From: an uncultured Flavobacteriales bacterium
GTDB taxonomy: Bacteria; Bacteroidota; Bacteroidia; Flavobacteriales; Crocinitomicaceae
Assembly: GCA_946480085.1 (NCBI GenBank)
Contig: CAMLHZ010000007.1
Span: 124,001 to 188,000 of the forward strand
Reading direction: 5' to 3'
Length of the DNA stretch: 64,000 bases
The notes beneath the pieces are model-generated. The model searched no databases, had not been told where the DNA came from, and saw nothing but the letters and a program-made list of their open reading frames with translations. Every line of letters begins with the position of its first letter. Position 1 is the stretch's first letter. The translations under genes and the position numbers were made by a program. This document shows, piece after piece, positions 26,435-34,406 of the stretch.

Positions 26435-28030
26435 TTAATGGAACATTTTCATAATTCCGTAAACTGCTGCTGCAAGTAAACCTGAAACAGGAATGGTGAG
26501 AATCCATGCCCAAAGTAAGTTTATAGTTACACCCCAGCGTACAGCGCTTAAGCGTTTTGTTGCACCAACACCGATAATTGAACCGGTAATGGTGTGTGTT
26601 GTAGAAACCGGGATACCGAATTGTGAAACAGTAAACAATGTCAGCGCACCTGCTGTTTCAGCACAAACACCTTCCAATGGTGTCACTTTCGTGATTTTCG
26701 TTCCCATTGTTTTTACGATTTTCCATCCACCCATCAAGGTTCCAAGTCCAATCATTACATAACAACAAAGGGCAATCCAGTATGGCATGGTGTCACTGTG
26801 AACTTTTGATTCCAGCTTCATACCATCTTTCAATTCACCATCCTTAATATAAGGCGCAAAGAATGACGCATATCTGTAGTTTGGATTTAACTCCTTCTTC
26901 GTGAAGATCAATTCGTTAGTTTCATAATCACGAATTTCCTTTCCTTTCGAATAAACCAATAAGGTATTGAGTTCCTTACCTGCTTTTTTGAAATCGTTTG
27001 GATCTTTCAAAGCTGCGTAAAGTGGATTCTTTTGATCAGCTTTTTTGTTGATCTCTTCGTCATCGTAAAGCGTTTCTTCAGAAGTTACGTCAAGAATATC
27101 TTTACCATCCTGGTAAATTACGTGACCATCCAATTCCGCGTATTTCGGAGAGAATTTCTTGATCTTTCCATCGTCATCAGTATACTTAATCTGAACAACT
27201 TCGGAAACCTGAAGGTATTCCGGAACATCTTTTCCTTGCTGACGCATTGAATTGGAATAAACGATCAATGCAGCACAGATAATACCCATTACTTTTTGAG
27301 AATCGGCACCACCATGTCCAAGTGAAAAGGCAGCTGAAGAAAGCAATTGCAAACGTTTGTACATTGTTGATTCCTTCAAGGCACTTTGACGTTTTCCGTA
27401 AATCACCTGGTAAGCAATGTAAACCAAAAGGAAAGTTCCTAAAGTTCCACCGATGATCCAGATCATAACAGGTTTCAAATCGATATAGTCTTTGTAGTAC
27501 CACGACGCGAAAACGGTAATGAACGAAAGCAAGGTTGCCCAAATCATTTTTTTGACAAACGATCTTTGTACCGTAACCAAAGCGATAATAAAGGCTATTG
27601 TTCCACCAATAAGTGGTGCGAGGAAGATGAATAACAATGGTTTGATGATTTCCTCCATTTTCAATACATCGAAACCTGCGTGAGCAACTGCTGCTCCGGC
27701 AAACCCACCAATTAAGGTGTGTGATGATGAAGATGGAAGTCCAAGCCACCATGTAAATAAGTTCCACGCACTTGCAGCAACCAATCCAGCTAAAATTACC
27801 CAAAGGTCAATTACCGAATTATCTACTGTCTTTGCAACTGTATTTCCTACACTCATATCGAAAACCCAGAACGCTGCAACGTTAAATACAGCAGCCCAAA
27901 TTACGGCTTGAAGTGGAGTAAGAACCTTTGTTGAAACTACGGTTGCAATGGAGTTCGCAGCATCGTGAAATCCATTCACTAAGTCGAACAAAAGCGCAAC
28001 AATAATTATGACTACTAAAAGCGTAAACAT
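26435..28030 (-). CDS. PiT family inorganic phosphate transporter
   Basis: 531 residues with around ten membrane helices. The first half has LVNGFHDAANSIATVVSTKVLTP (the GxNDxAN-type PiT signature) and HTLIGGF; the second repeat is GVCAETAGALTLFTVSQFGIPVSTTHTITGSIIGVG. A soluble insertion of about 140 residues (about 255-395, rich in Lys, Asp and Glu) separates the two halves. PiT carriers import phosphate with a cation. The DUF47 partner gene lies 22 bases upstream on the same strand. Confidence 0.95.
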   Translation of the reverse strand: MFTLLVVIIIVALLFDLVNGFHDAANSIATVVSTKVLTPLQAVIWAAVFNVAAFWVFDMSVGNTVAKTVDNSVIDLWVILAGLVAASAWNLFTWWLGLPSSSSHTLIGGFAGAAVAHAGFDVLKMEEIIKPLLFIFLAPLIGGTIAFIIALVTVQRSFVKKMIWATLLSFITVFASWYYKDYIDLKPVMIWIIGGTLGTFLLVYIAYQVIYGKRQSALKESTMYKRLQLLSSAAFSLGHGGADSQKVMGIICAALIVYSNSMRQQGKDVPEYLQVSEVVQIKYTDDDGKIKKFSPKYAELDGHVIYQDGKDILDVTSEETLYDDEEINKKADQKNPLYAALKDPNDFKKAGKELNTLLVYSKGKEIRDYETNELIFTKKELNPNYRYASFFAPYIKDGELKDGMKLESKVHSDTMPYWIALCCYVMIGLGTLMGGWKIVKTMGTKITKVTPLEGVCAETAGALTLFTVSQFGIPVSTTHTITGSIIGVGATKRLSAVRWGVTINLLWAWILTIPVSGLLAAAVYGIMKMFH

Positions 28031-28052
28031 ACTGTCTCTTTTAGATTAATGA

Positions 28053-28697
28053 TTAAGCGTATTTTACAACGATAGATTCGATAACGTTACCAACGTCTTC
28101 ACACTTATCTGTTGCAACCTCAAGAATTTGATAAATTTCTCTTTTCTTAATAAGGCTTTTCGCGTCGATATCTGATTCGAACAAACGCTCAATGCTTAAG
28201 TCGAAAATATCATCAGCTTGATTTTCTACAGAGTTAATTTTGATCACACACTCAATGATTTTTTGCGTGTTTTTCAAGTTTCTCAATTCTTTTACAGCTG
28301 AATTTACCGCCAATACAGCCTCTTGAATAGCATCTGCCATTTTCAAAATACCTGAATCGTTTGGATCTACTTTATAGAAGTTAATCTTCTTAGCAGAAGC
28401 GTAAATATGGTCAGCAATATCATCCAGAGATGTAGCCAAAGCGTGAATGTCTTCACGGTCAAATGGCGTGATAAAATTCTTACCCAATTCCATGAAAATT
28501 TCATGCGTCAGATCATCATTTTGATGCTCTAAATCTTCCATTTCCTTGATGATTGTAGCTCTCTTATTATAGTCTGATTCGTTTACACACTGAACCAGTT
28601 TCCCAGCGATTGCCTCTAAGTTTTGTGACGCTTGTTCGAATAATGAGTAAAACACTCGATCTTTCGGTAAGAAGAATTTCAATATTCCTGATGCCAT
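28053..28697 (-). CDS. DUF47 family (PhoU-like) protein
   Basis: A 214-residue all-helical protein. Motifs such as IKEMEDLEHQNDDLTHEIFMELGKNFITPFDREDIHALATSLDDIADHIYASAKKI are typical of DUF47/TIGR00153, PhoU-like proteins that regulate the adjacent PiT transporter. It precedes the PiT gene by 22 bases. The promoter element CAAAGGTA (TACCTTTG on the minus strand, 28724-28731) is 27 bases before the start. Confidence 0.93.
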   Translation of the reverse strand: MASGILKFFLPKDRVFYSLFEQASQNLEAIAGKLVQCVNESDYNKRATIIKEMEDLEHQNDDLTHEIFMELGKNFITPFDREDIHALATSLDDIADHIYASAKKINFYKVDPNDSGILKMADAIQEAVLAVNSAVKELRNLKNTQKIIECVIKINSVENQADDIFDLSIERLFESDIDAKSLIKKREIYQILEVATDKCEDVGNVIESIVVKYA

Positions 28698-28723
28698 TTT
28701 AATGTCATTTTAATTTTACGGGA

Positions 28724-28731
28724 CAAAGGTA
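28724..28731 (-). promoter_or_regulatory. -7 element of DUF47/PiT operon
   Basis: TACCTTTG on the minus strand matches TAnnTTTG. Just upstream, TGTAAACGATATGTCAA has an 11-base TGT repeat spacing reminiscent of a PHO box, but this copy is weak. Confidence 0.5.
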
Positions 28732-28855
28732 ACTTGACATATCGTTTACAAACTGCCCAAATGAAATGTTAACATAAACGTAAAGTTGACATTTGGTTGA
28801 GAAATTGCCGTGTCAAATTCAATAACATCTCACATTTACAGAGGTTTACAGTTTT

Positions 28856-28877
28856 TTCAATATTAATTTAATGTTAA
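28856..28877. promoter_or_regulatory. PHO-box-like direct repeat 1
   Basis: On the minus strand two 11-base units, TTAACATTAAA and TTAATATTGAA, in tandem. The plus-strand core fits ATRTTAAYTYAATRTKAA, shared with the other two boxes. An extra TTAAC lies further along at 28882-28886. Confidence 0.6.
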
Positions 28878-28949
28878 CAAGGTTAATTTTTGAGTTGTGG
28901 ATTTTTCACTTTTCGTTAAAGTAGATTTCGAAAAACGCCATTTTTAGCA

Positions 28950-28971
28950 CTTAATGTTAACTCAATATTAA
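28950..28971. promoter_or_regulatory. PHO-box-like direct repeat 2
   Basis: On the minus strand TTAATATTGAG followed by TTAACATTAAG, an 11-base tandem. It starts 94 bases from box 1 and 53 bases before box 3, close to whole helical turns. Confidence 0.6.
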
Positions 28972-29002
28972 GACCATTAAGATTGTATTATGAAACCATT
29001 TT

Positions 29003-29024
29003 GCGGATATTAATTCAATGTGAA
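29003..29024 (+). promoter_or_regulatory. PHO-box-like direct repeat 3 at the DUF2490 promoter
   Basis: GGATATTAATTCAATGTGAA fits the shared core. It ends five bases before the TAGTTTTG -7 element at 29030-29037, where a PhoB dimer would replace the -33 contact. The position suits activation of the DUF2490/porin operon. Confidence 0.6.
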
Positions 29025-29029
29025 GAAAT

Positions 29030-29037
29030 TAGTTTTG
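29030..29037 (+). promoter_or_regulatory. -7 element of DUF2490/porin operon
   Basis: TAGTTTTG matches TAnnTTTG and lies 19 bases before the ATG at 29057. It also argues against the TTG at 29048 as start. Confidence 0.55.
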
Positions 29038-29056
29038 CTGAAAATTTTTGGTTCAG

Positions 29057-29803
29057 ATGAAAACGATTCTACTTTCTATTCTTATTGCTTTACCATTGGT
29101 TAGTAGCGCTCAGGGTTGGGCACCGAATACACGCTTTCAAACAGGTACCTGGCAAACTTTAAACGTAAAATATGAGGTTCTGCCAAAAATCAATTGGTTT
29201 GCTGAGGCACAATTCAGAAGTCAGGAGTTTTATAACGATATTAATTATTGGGAGGCAAAAACGTTCTTTCATTATACGTTCACAGATCAGTTTGCCGGAG
29301 GGCTTGGTATAGGGACATATCATCAATATGTAGATTACGAAAACTTTAAGACTCCACAAAAGCAGACAGAAGCTCGGATTTGGGCAGAGTTTACAATGAA
29401 ATCGAATGGTGGAAGAATCAATTTTGATCACCGGTTCCGTTTTGAAGATCGATTCATAAAGAAATACAATGCAACTACAAATGAATTTGACGGAAATCAC
29501 ACGGAATTCAATGATGACGATAGATATAGAATTCGTTACCGTGTGCAATCAACCATTCCGTTGAACCACAGAACAATGGGGCCTTCTACGTTTTATTTGA
29601 ATGTTTCAGATGAAATAATGTTTACACAAAAGGCTCCGTTTTTCAACCAGAATAGATTTTTTGTTGGAACTGGATACAAGTTTAAAAGCGCTTCTATCCA
29701 AATTGGATTAATGCATCAATTTCTTCATTTGAATACAACTGAAAGAAGAAAAGATTACATGCAAATCACGTTTAGTAAGGTTATTCACCGAAATAAGAAA
29801 TAA
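29057..29803 (+). CDS. DUF2490 outer-membrane protein
   Basis: 248 residues from MKTILLSILIALPLVSSAQG (signal peptide), followed by an all-beta barrel. GWAPNTRFQTGTWQTLNVKYEVLPKINWFAEAQFRSQEF and INFDHRFRFEDRFIKKY are typical DUF2490 strands. The family is common in Bacteroidota envelopes and its function is not established. A phosphate-selective-type porin gene starts 20 bases downstream, and PHO-box-like sites precede it, so it is probably phosphate-regulated. Confidence 0.85.
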   Translation: MKTILLSILIALPLVSSAQGWAPNTRFQTGTWQTLNVKYEVLPKINWFAEAQFRSQEFYNDINYWEAKTFFHYTFTDQFAGGLGIGTYHQYVDYENFKTPQKQTEARIWAEFTMKSNGGRINFDHRFRFEDRFIKKYNATTNEFDGNHTEFNDDDRYRIRYRVQSTIPLNHRTMGPSTFYLNVSDEIMFTQKAPFFNQNRFFVGTGYKFKSASIQIGLMHQFLHLNTTERRKDYMQITFSKVIHRNKK

Positions 29804-29823
29804 ATCAAGATTACTTTTATATC

Positions 29824-31035
29824 ATGAAACAGTTAACTATCATTTTTTGTCTCGCATTGTCAGGTTCAATTTTCGCTCAGAAAAACGAGGCTGCTATTTA
29901 TACCAAATCACAGAAGGGAATTGAATTCGTAGGAAAAGATTCTATATTCTCTATGCGTTTGCAATTCAGAATGCAGAATAGAGCTGCATTCCTAACGCGC
30001 TCCGAGGATGATTTGTCGGCTGCTTCATACGAATTTCGCGTTCGACGATTGCGTTTGAAACTGGAAGGTTTTGTTTATGATCCAAAGTTGACATACAAAT
30101 TGCAATTGGCTTTTTCACGTGGCGATATGGATTGGGATATGACGCAGGAATCTGTTGTGAATACAAGTCCAAATGTTGTACGTGATGCGGTTATTAATTA
30201 CGAGCCAATTGAAGGGTTGAAATTCGGGTTTGGACAAACAAAACTGCCGGGAAACCGTCAACGCGTTGTTTCGTCTGGAGATCAACAGTTTGCTGATCGT
30301 TCTATTGTGAATGCAACTTTCAACATGGACAGGGATTTCGGTTTCTTTGGAACTTACAAAAGAGATTATTGGGCTGTTTCAGCAGCGTTAACTTCCGGAG
30401 AGGGAAGAAATACAACACAATCCAACAGCGGATTAAGTTACACTGCACGTTTAGAAGCTTTGCCGTTTGGCGCTTTTACAGGTAAAAATGATTATCAGGA
30501 AGGTGATTTGGAACGTGAGAAGAAACCGAAACTTTCAATAGGTGCTTCTTATAATTTCAATGACGATGCTGTACGTGCCGGTGGACAATTAGGAAGAGAT
30601 TTATATGCAAAAACGGATTTGACAACCGTTTCACTTGATCTACTTTTCAAGTACAAGGGATTTGCAGTTTATTCAGAGTTGATGCAGCGCAATTGTTCAA
30701 ACCCAATTACGTTCTCGGCTGATACTTCTTCTATTCAAACGGTTTATGCAGGTTATGGATTCTTGCAACAGGTAAGTTATTTATTTAAATCTAACTGGGA
30801 AGTTGCCTTGCGTTATGCTAGTGTTACGCCGTTCAAGTCCATTTATAGCAATACGGATTTTTCAAGTATCAATACAAAAGGAACAGATGAGTTTCAATTT
30901 GGTGTTACGCGCTATTTAAACGGACATCGTGTGAAAGTGCAGGCAAATGTACTTTACCAGGTAACAAAGAATTTGAGAAACGATACGCAGACGAGCCGTT
31001 TTGGTGGAATCTTCCAGATAGAACTTGGAATTTAA
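29824..31035 (+). CDS. OprO/OprP-type phosphate-selective porin
   Basis: 403 residues with signal peptide MKQLTIIFCLALSGSIFAQ. Motifs YEFRVRRLRLKLEGFVYDPKLTYKLQLAFSRGDMD, VRDAVINYEPIEGLKFGFGQTKLPGNRQRVVSSGDQQFADRSIVN and a FGGIFQIELGI C-terminal strand are those of Porin_O_P proteins. It probably moves phosphate or polyphosphate through the outer membrane, consistent with the adjacent PiT, DUF47 and PhoB-like genes. Anion selectivity residues were not assigned. Confidence 0.9.
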   Translation: MKQLTIIFCLALSGSIFAQKNEAAIYTKSQKGIEFVGKDSIFSMRLQFRMQNRAAFLTRSEDDLSAASYEFRVRRLRLKLEGFVYDPKLTYKLQLAFSRGDMDWDMTQESVVNTSPNVVRDAVINYEPIEGLKFGFGQTKLPGNRQRVVSSGDQQFADRSIVNATFNMDRDFGFFGTYKRDYWAVSAALTSGEGRNTTQSNSGLSYTARLEALPFGAFTGKNDYQEGDLEREKKPKLSIGASYNFNDDAVRAGGQLGRDLYAKTDLTTVSLDLLFKYKGFAVYSELMQRNCSNPITFSADTSSIQTVYAGYGFLQQVSYLFKSNWEVALRYASVTPFKSIYSNTDFSSINTKGTDEFQFGVTRYLNGHRVKVQANVLYQVTKNLRNDTQTSRFGGIFQIELGI

Positions 31036-31189
31036 GTCAAAAGTCAAAAGTGAAAAGGTAAAAGAGATATTCCAGGTCCTTTAATTGAAGATTTATATCA
31101 TTTGCTGGGATAAAAGATAATATGAGTCAAAAGTTAGAATTGGTTTTCCCTTTTTTGACTTTTGACTTTTGCTTTTTTATTTTGAAAAG
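31036..31189. repeat. Inverted AGTCAAA-type tandem repeats
   Basis: AGTCAAAAGTCAAAAGTGA near 31037 faces its complement, TTTTGACTTTTGACTTTTG, near 31153. The two could form a long hairpin between the convergent porin and phoB-like genes and may serve as a bidirectional terminator. Nothing else is recognisable in the 154 bases. Confidence 0.5.
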
Positions 31190-31864
31190 TCATTCTCCGT
31201 TTGCTGAAAACTTATATCCAATTCCTTTTACGGTTCTGATATAGTTATCACCAATTTTTTCACGCAGTTTTCGGATGTGAACATCAATAGTTCTGTCTCC
31301 AACGATGATATCTGTGCCCCAAACTTTCTCAAGAATGACATCTCGTTCGAAAACAATTTCCGGACGGGATGCCAGTAAAGCCAACAATTCAAATTCTTTC
31401 TTGGGAAGGTGAATCGGATCTCCGTTTTTGAAAACTGTATATTTTTCTCTGTTGATGGAAAGAACTCCTTCAAGGTCTTGTGGTGTAACTGCTGATTCTT
31501 TTCTTCTTAAAAGCGCATTGATTCTGCTGATCAAAACTCTGGGTTTGATTGGTTTTGCAATGTAATCATCAGCACCTGCATCCAATCCGGCAATTTGACT
31601 GTAATCTTCATTTCGAGCAGTCAAAAAACAGATAAGTGTGTTCTCCAATCCAGCAGTATTGCGAATGTTCTCACAAACTTCAATTCCATCCATACCAGGC
31701 ATCATCACGTCGAGTAGAATTAAATCTGGCTTTTCATTCTTGCACAGTTCAATTCCCTTTTTACCGTTTTCGGCAACAAATACTTGAAATCCTTCCTTCT
31801 GAAGATTGTAAGCCAGAATGTCGCGGATATCTTCTTCGTCGTCGATTATTGCAATTTTGCTCAT
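31190..31864 (-). CDS. phoB: OmpR/PhoB-family response regulator
   Basis: 224 residues: a receiver domain with IIDDEEDIRD at the acidic pocket, phosphoacceptor in LLDVMMPGMDG and a conserved Lys in YIAKPIKP. The C-terminal winged helix ends with DRTIDVHIRKLREKIGDNYIRTVKGIGYKF. This is the layout of PhoB/PhoP. Its position next to the PiT, DUF47 and porin genes and the PHO-box-like repeats supports a PhoB assignment. The cognate phoR kinase is not in the window. Confidence 0.8.
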   Translation of the reverse strand: MSKIAIIDDEEDIRDILAYNLQKEGFQVFVAENGKKGIELCKNEKPDLILLDVMMPGMDGIEVCENIRNTAGLENTLICFLTARNEDYSQIAGLDAGADDYIAKPIKPRVLISRINALLRRKESAVTPQDLEGVLSINREKYTVFKNGDPIHLPKKEFELLALLASRPEIVFERDVILEKVWGTDIIVGDRTIDVHIRKLREKIGDNYIRTVKGIGYKFSANGE

Positions 31865-31881
31865 GCAGATACAGTTTCTTT

Positions 31882-31889
31882 CAAAGTTA
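31882..31889 (-). promoter_or_regulatory. -7 element of phoB-like gene
   Basis: On the minus strand TAACTTTG lies 17 bases before the start at 31864. Confidence 0.5.
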
Positions 31890-32237
31890 AACTTTTCGGG
31901 TTTCCAATTACGGTCAAAAAAGATAAATTTTGAAAGCTATATCGATTTAAATCAAGGGTTAAGTTTGTTAATTCACAATAGCGGCTTGCTGTTGTGAATT
32001 TTAACAATTCAATTTTTTAAATTCTTGTAATCCTAAATTCGAATCTTGGATTTCTACCAATTGGAAATGCCTATCTCGATTTAGTGTAAACTGTAGATAT
32101 TATGCGATGAATAGTATTTTTCATAATTAAACGATTTAGTGATTTGTGCTAAAAAATTAGTCTTTCGTGGATTCCTTTCATTTTTTACCGTGGTAAGTTT
32201 CCTATTGATTTTTCTTGTACAGTTTATTTCTGGTATA
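31890..32237. other. AT-rich intergenic region with an imperfect inverted repeat
   Basis: TTGTTAATTCACAA (31965-31978) and TTGTGAATTTTAACAA (31992-32007) form an imperfect stem-loop, part of which resembles the PHO-box core. The dyad TTACCGTGGTAA lies at 32185-32196. No gene was recognised here. Confidence 0.45.
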
Positions 32238-32245
32238 TAATTTTG
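32215..32245 (+). promoter_or_regulatory. Consensus promoter with no gene start following
   Basis: TTG (32215-32217), 20 bases, then TAATTTTG (32238-32245). This is the best promoter match in the window. Confidence 0.55.
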
Positions 32246-32250
32246 TGGCA

Positions 32251-32320
32251 GTAGTAGTAGGTTAGGTTGATTAGTGTGACAAGAGCTTGAGACGCCCGTC
32301 TCAGGCTCTTGTTGTTTTTT
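32251..32320 (+). ncRNA. Candidate small RNA ended by a strong terminator
   Basis: From the predicted start near 32251, about 70 bases run to a terminator whose 16-base arms (32279-32294 and 32297-32312) differ by a single G-T, then TTGTTTTTT. No start codon with a plausible frame lies inside. The RprY-like gene begins 56 bases further and has its own promoter-like TATCTTCA. Alternatives: an attenuating leader of that gene, or the tail of an unrecognised longer transcript. Confidence 0.5.
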
Positions 32321-32375
32321 AGTTAAATCCGAATCACATTGAATCACTTTTCATCACAATTATTATCTTCACCTC

Positions 32376-33086
32376 ATGACGGAAAATTCAGGAAAACCTG
32401 CGAAGGCAAAAATATTACTCGTTGAAGACGACACGAATTTAGGGTTTGTTGTTGCTGAACAATTGAAAATGGAAGGCTACCATGTTGTGCTTTGTACAAA
32501 TGGAAATGATGGACAAATTCGTTTTACCGAAGAACAATTCCACCTGTGTATTTTTGATGTAATGATGCCTAAGAAAGATGGCTTCACACTTGCAAGGGAT
32601 ATCCGTACCATCAATCAGGAAGTTCCTATTCTCTTTCTTACTGCAAAATCACTCACTGAAGATAAAGTGGAAGGTTTTAAGGCAGGTGCAGATGATTATC
32701 TAACCAAACCTTTTGCTTTCGATGAATTGGCACTTCGTGTAAAAGCGCTTTTGAAACGTGTCAATATTGTTGATGAACCGGAAGCAAAGATTATTTCAAT
32801 TGCTTCATATACTTTCGATACCGAAAATTACACCTTAACCCATCCTGATTTCAGTAAAACGCTTACCAAGAAAGAAGCAATGCTGTTGAAAATGCTTTGT
32901 CAGTTTAAAAATAGCGTGGTTTCCAGAGAAACAATCTTGACTGCTGTTTGGGGACAAGACGATTATTTTGCAGGACGAAGCATGGACGTTTTTATAACAA
33001 AACTTAGAAAGTATTTAAGCTGTGATGAGAGCATTCATATCCAAAACGTTCATGGAATTGGTTTCAAATTAGAGATTACGAATTAG
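32376..33086 (+). CDS. RprY-like OmpR-family response regulator
   Basis: 236 residues: a receiver domain with LLVEDDTNLGFVVAEQLKMEGY, phosphoacceptor CIFDVMMPKKDG, and DYLTKPFAFDEL. The winged-helix half ends SMDVFITKLRKYLSCDESIHIQNVHGIGFKLEI. Resemblance to RprY of Bacteroides (VEDDTNLGF motif) is by recollection. No histidine kinase gene is adjacent in the window. Confidence 0.8.
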   Translation: MTENSGKPAKAKILLVEDDTNLGFVVAEQLKMEGYHVVLCTNGNDGQIRFTEEQFHLCIFDVMMPKKDGFTLARDIRTINQEVPILFLTAKSLTEDKVEGFKAGADDYLTKPFAFDELALRVKALLKRVNIVDEPEAKIISIASYTFDTENYTLTHPDFSKTLTKKEAMLLKMLCQFKNSVVSRETILTAVWGQDDYFAGRSMDVFITKLRKYLSCDESIHIQNVHGIGFKLEITN

Positions 33087-33139
33087 AAGTTGTTACTTAT
33101 TCTAAAACGTACATTTCCTATCTGATAAATCAATTTTAT

Positions 33140-33310
33140 ATGAATATTGCCTTAATTGTTGTTAGCATTCTTGGAATCATTTTTACTTTTTTTGGATATG
33201 TTTTTCGCGTCATGCATTATCCAATGGGAAAAGAAATGATGTTCGGTGGACTATTTCTCTTTGTAGTTTCCATATCCTGGTTAGTCTACAGGAAATTCAG
33301 ACCTCAATAA
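33140..33310 (+). CDS. 56-residue membrane protein with a GldL-like motif
   Basis: Translates to a two-helix protein: MNIALIVVSILGIIFTFFGY, then VFRVMHYPMGKEMMFGGLFL and a second helix ending VSISWLVYRKFRPQ. The turn motif HYPMGKEMMFGG between helices resembles the N-terminal MHFPGADAMLIIG-type motif of GldL. A similar motif occurs in other small Bacteroidota membrane proteins. It lies between the RprY-like gene and a secreted-protein gene. Function unknown. Confidence 0.55.
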   Translation: MNIALIVVSILGIIFTFFGYVFRVMHYPMGKEMMFGGLFLFVVSISWLVYRKFRPQ

Positions 33311-33348
33311 ATTAGTAGCCCTTTCATTTTTTTCATTTCTTTTGTACC

Positions 33349-33708
33349 ATGAAAAGATTCGTTATAGCCATTTTCTTTGCATTGGTTGCCAACTTCTCGT
33401 TTGCAGATCAGCTTGCATATATGTCAAAAGATGAAGCACTTTTAGCTGCTGAAATTATTCAGGATGCGAGAACCGTTTATGGTTATTGCGGGTGTTGTGA
33501 TGACTCAAAACCGGAGAAGATCAAAGTAGACAAGATCATTGTTCGTTACACAGGCTACGAAAGTTATTATGAAGTGGTAATTATTTCCAAAGGAAAAGAA
33601 TATGCGCTTGACATGGCTTATACCTGGGTGAAAAAGGACAAGGAATATCAAACCGTTGGTGAAGTTGCAGGCTTCCCTCACGATGTCTGTAATCGAATTC
33701 CGAAATAA
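33349..33708 (+). CDS. Small exported protein with a CGCCDD motif
   Basis: 119 residues with signal peptide MKRFVIAIFFALVANFSFA. The mature part has a cysteine-rich YCGCCDDSKPEK near residue 47 and a later lone Cys in FPHDVCNRIPK, which may form disulfides or bind metal. No family recognised. The stop codon overlaps the tsaB start (TAATG), so the two are translationally linked. Confidence 0.65.
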   Translation: MKRFVIAIFFALVANFSFADQLAYMSKDEALLAAEIIQDARTVYGYCGCCDDSKPEKIKVDKIIVRYTGYESYYEVVIISKGKEYALDMAYTWVKKDKEYQTVGEVAGFPHDVCNRIPK

Positions 33709-34373
33709 TGTACATTCTTCATTTGGAAACAGCAACGAAGGTTTGTTCGGTTGCACTTTCCTTTAATGGTGAACTGAAACAGCTTGCCGAAATTGATAAT
33801 GACGCATTCGCTCATGGTGAACAGCTGACTTTGCTTGTGGAAGAAACCCTGAAAAAGGAAAAAATCACGGTAAAGGATTTGAAAGCTGTTTCCGTCGCTA
33901 GTGGTCCGGGTTCTTATACCGGATTGCGCATTGGAGTAGCAACGGCAAAAGGTTTATGCTTTGCTTTGAGCATTCCTTTAATCGCCGTTGATGCCTTGAC
34001 TTCCATGATAGAAATTGCCAGAAATAAAGTAAGCGATGACAAGAATTTTTGCGCAATGATAGATGCCAGACGAATGGAGGTGTTTAGCTTAATTCATTCT
34101 TCGAATGGAGAGATTTTGAAATCTATTTCGGCTGATGTTCTCGATGAAAATTCCTATCAGGAGTTTGAACCTTTTCACTATTTCGGTGATGGAGCTGAAA
34201 AGATGCTGGAACATTGGCAAAATCGAAATTGTACGTTGCTGGAAGTGAAAGCCAGCGCAGTTGGGCAAATTCGTTTAGCGTTTGAAAAATTTCAAAAGCA
34301 AGAATTCGAGGATGTAGCGTATTTTGAGCCGTTTTACCTGAAGGAATTTTATATGCCAACTAAGAAAAGCTAA
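33708..34373 (+). CDS. tsaB: tRNA threonylcarbamoyladenosine biosynthesis protein TsaB
   Basis: 221 residues with the YeaZ N-terminal signature MYILHLETATKVCSVALSFNG and SVASGPGSYTGLRIGVATAKGLCFAL. TsaB pairs with TsaD and TsaE to make t6A at position 37 of ANN-decoding tRNAs. It is slightly shorter than E. coli TsaB. It overlaps the upstream gene stop. Confidence 0.95.
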   Translation: MYILHLETATKVCSVALSFNGELKQLAEIDNDAFAHGEQLTLLVEETLKKEKITVKDLKAVSVASGPGSYTGLRIGVATAKGLCFALSIPLIAVDALTSMIEIARNKVSDDKNFCAMIDARRMEVFSLIHSSNGEILKSISADVLDENSYQEFEPFHYFGDGAEKMLEHWQNRNCTLLEVKASAVGQIRLAFEKFQKQEFEDVAYFEPFYLKEFYMPTKKS

Positions 34374-34406
34374 AAGAGGAAAAGCTGCAAAGAGGAATGT
34401 TCTGAG

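Noticed and set aside
28732..28760. PHO box before the DUF47 -7 element
   Set aside because: Only a partial 11-base TGT repeat, unlike the three stronger copies; left as a note.
31965..32007. PhoB autoregulatory box upstream of phoB-like gene
   Set aside because: The stem-loop shares only part of the core and no clear 11-base tandem, so a PHO box is not supported.
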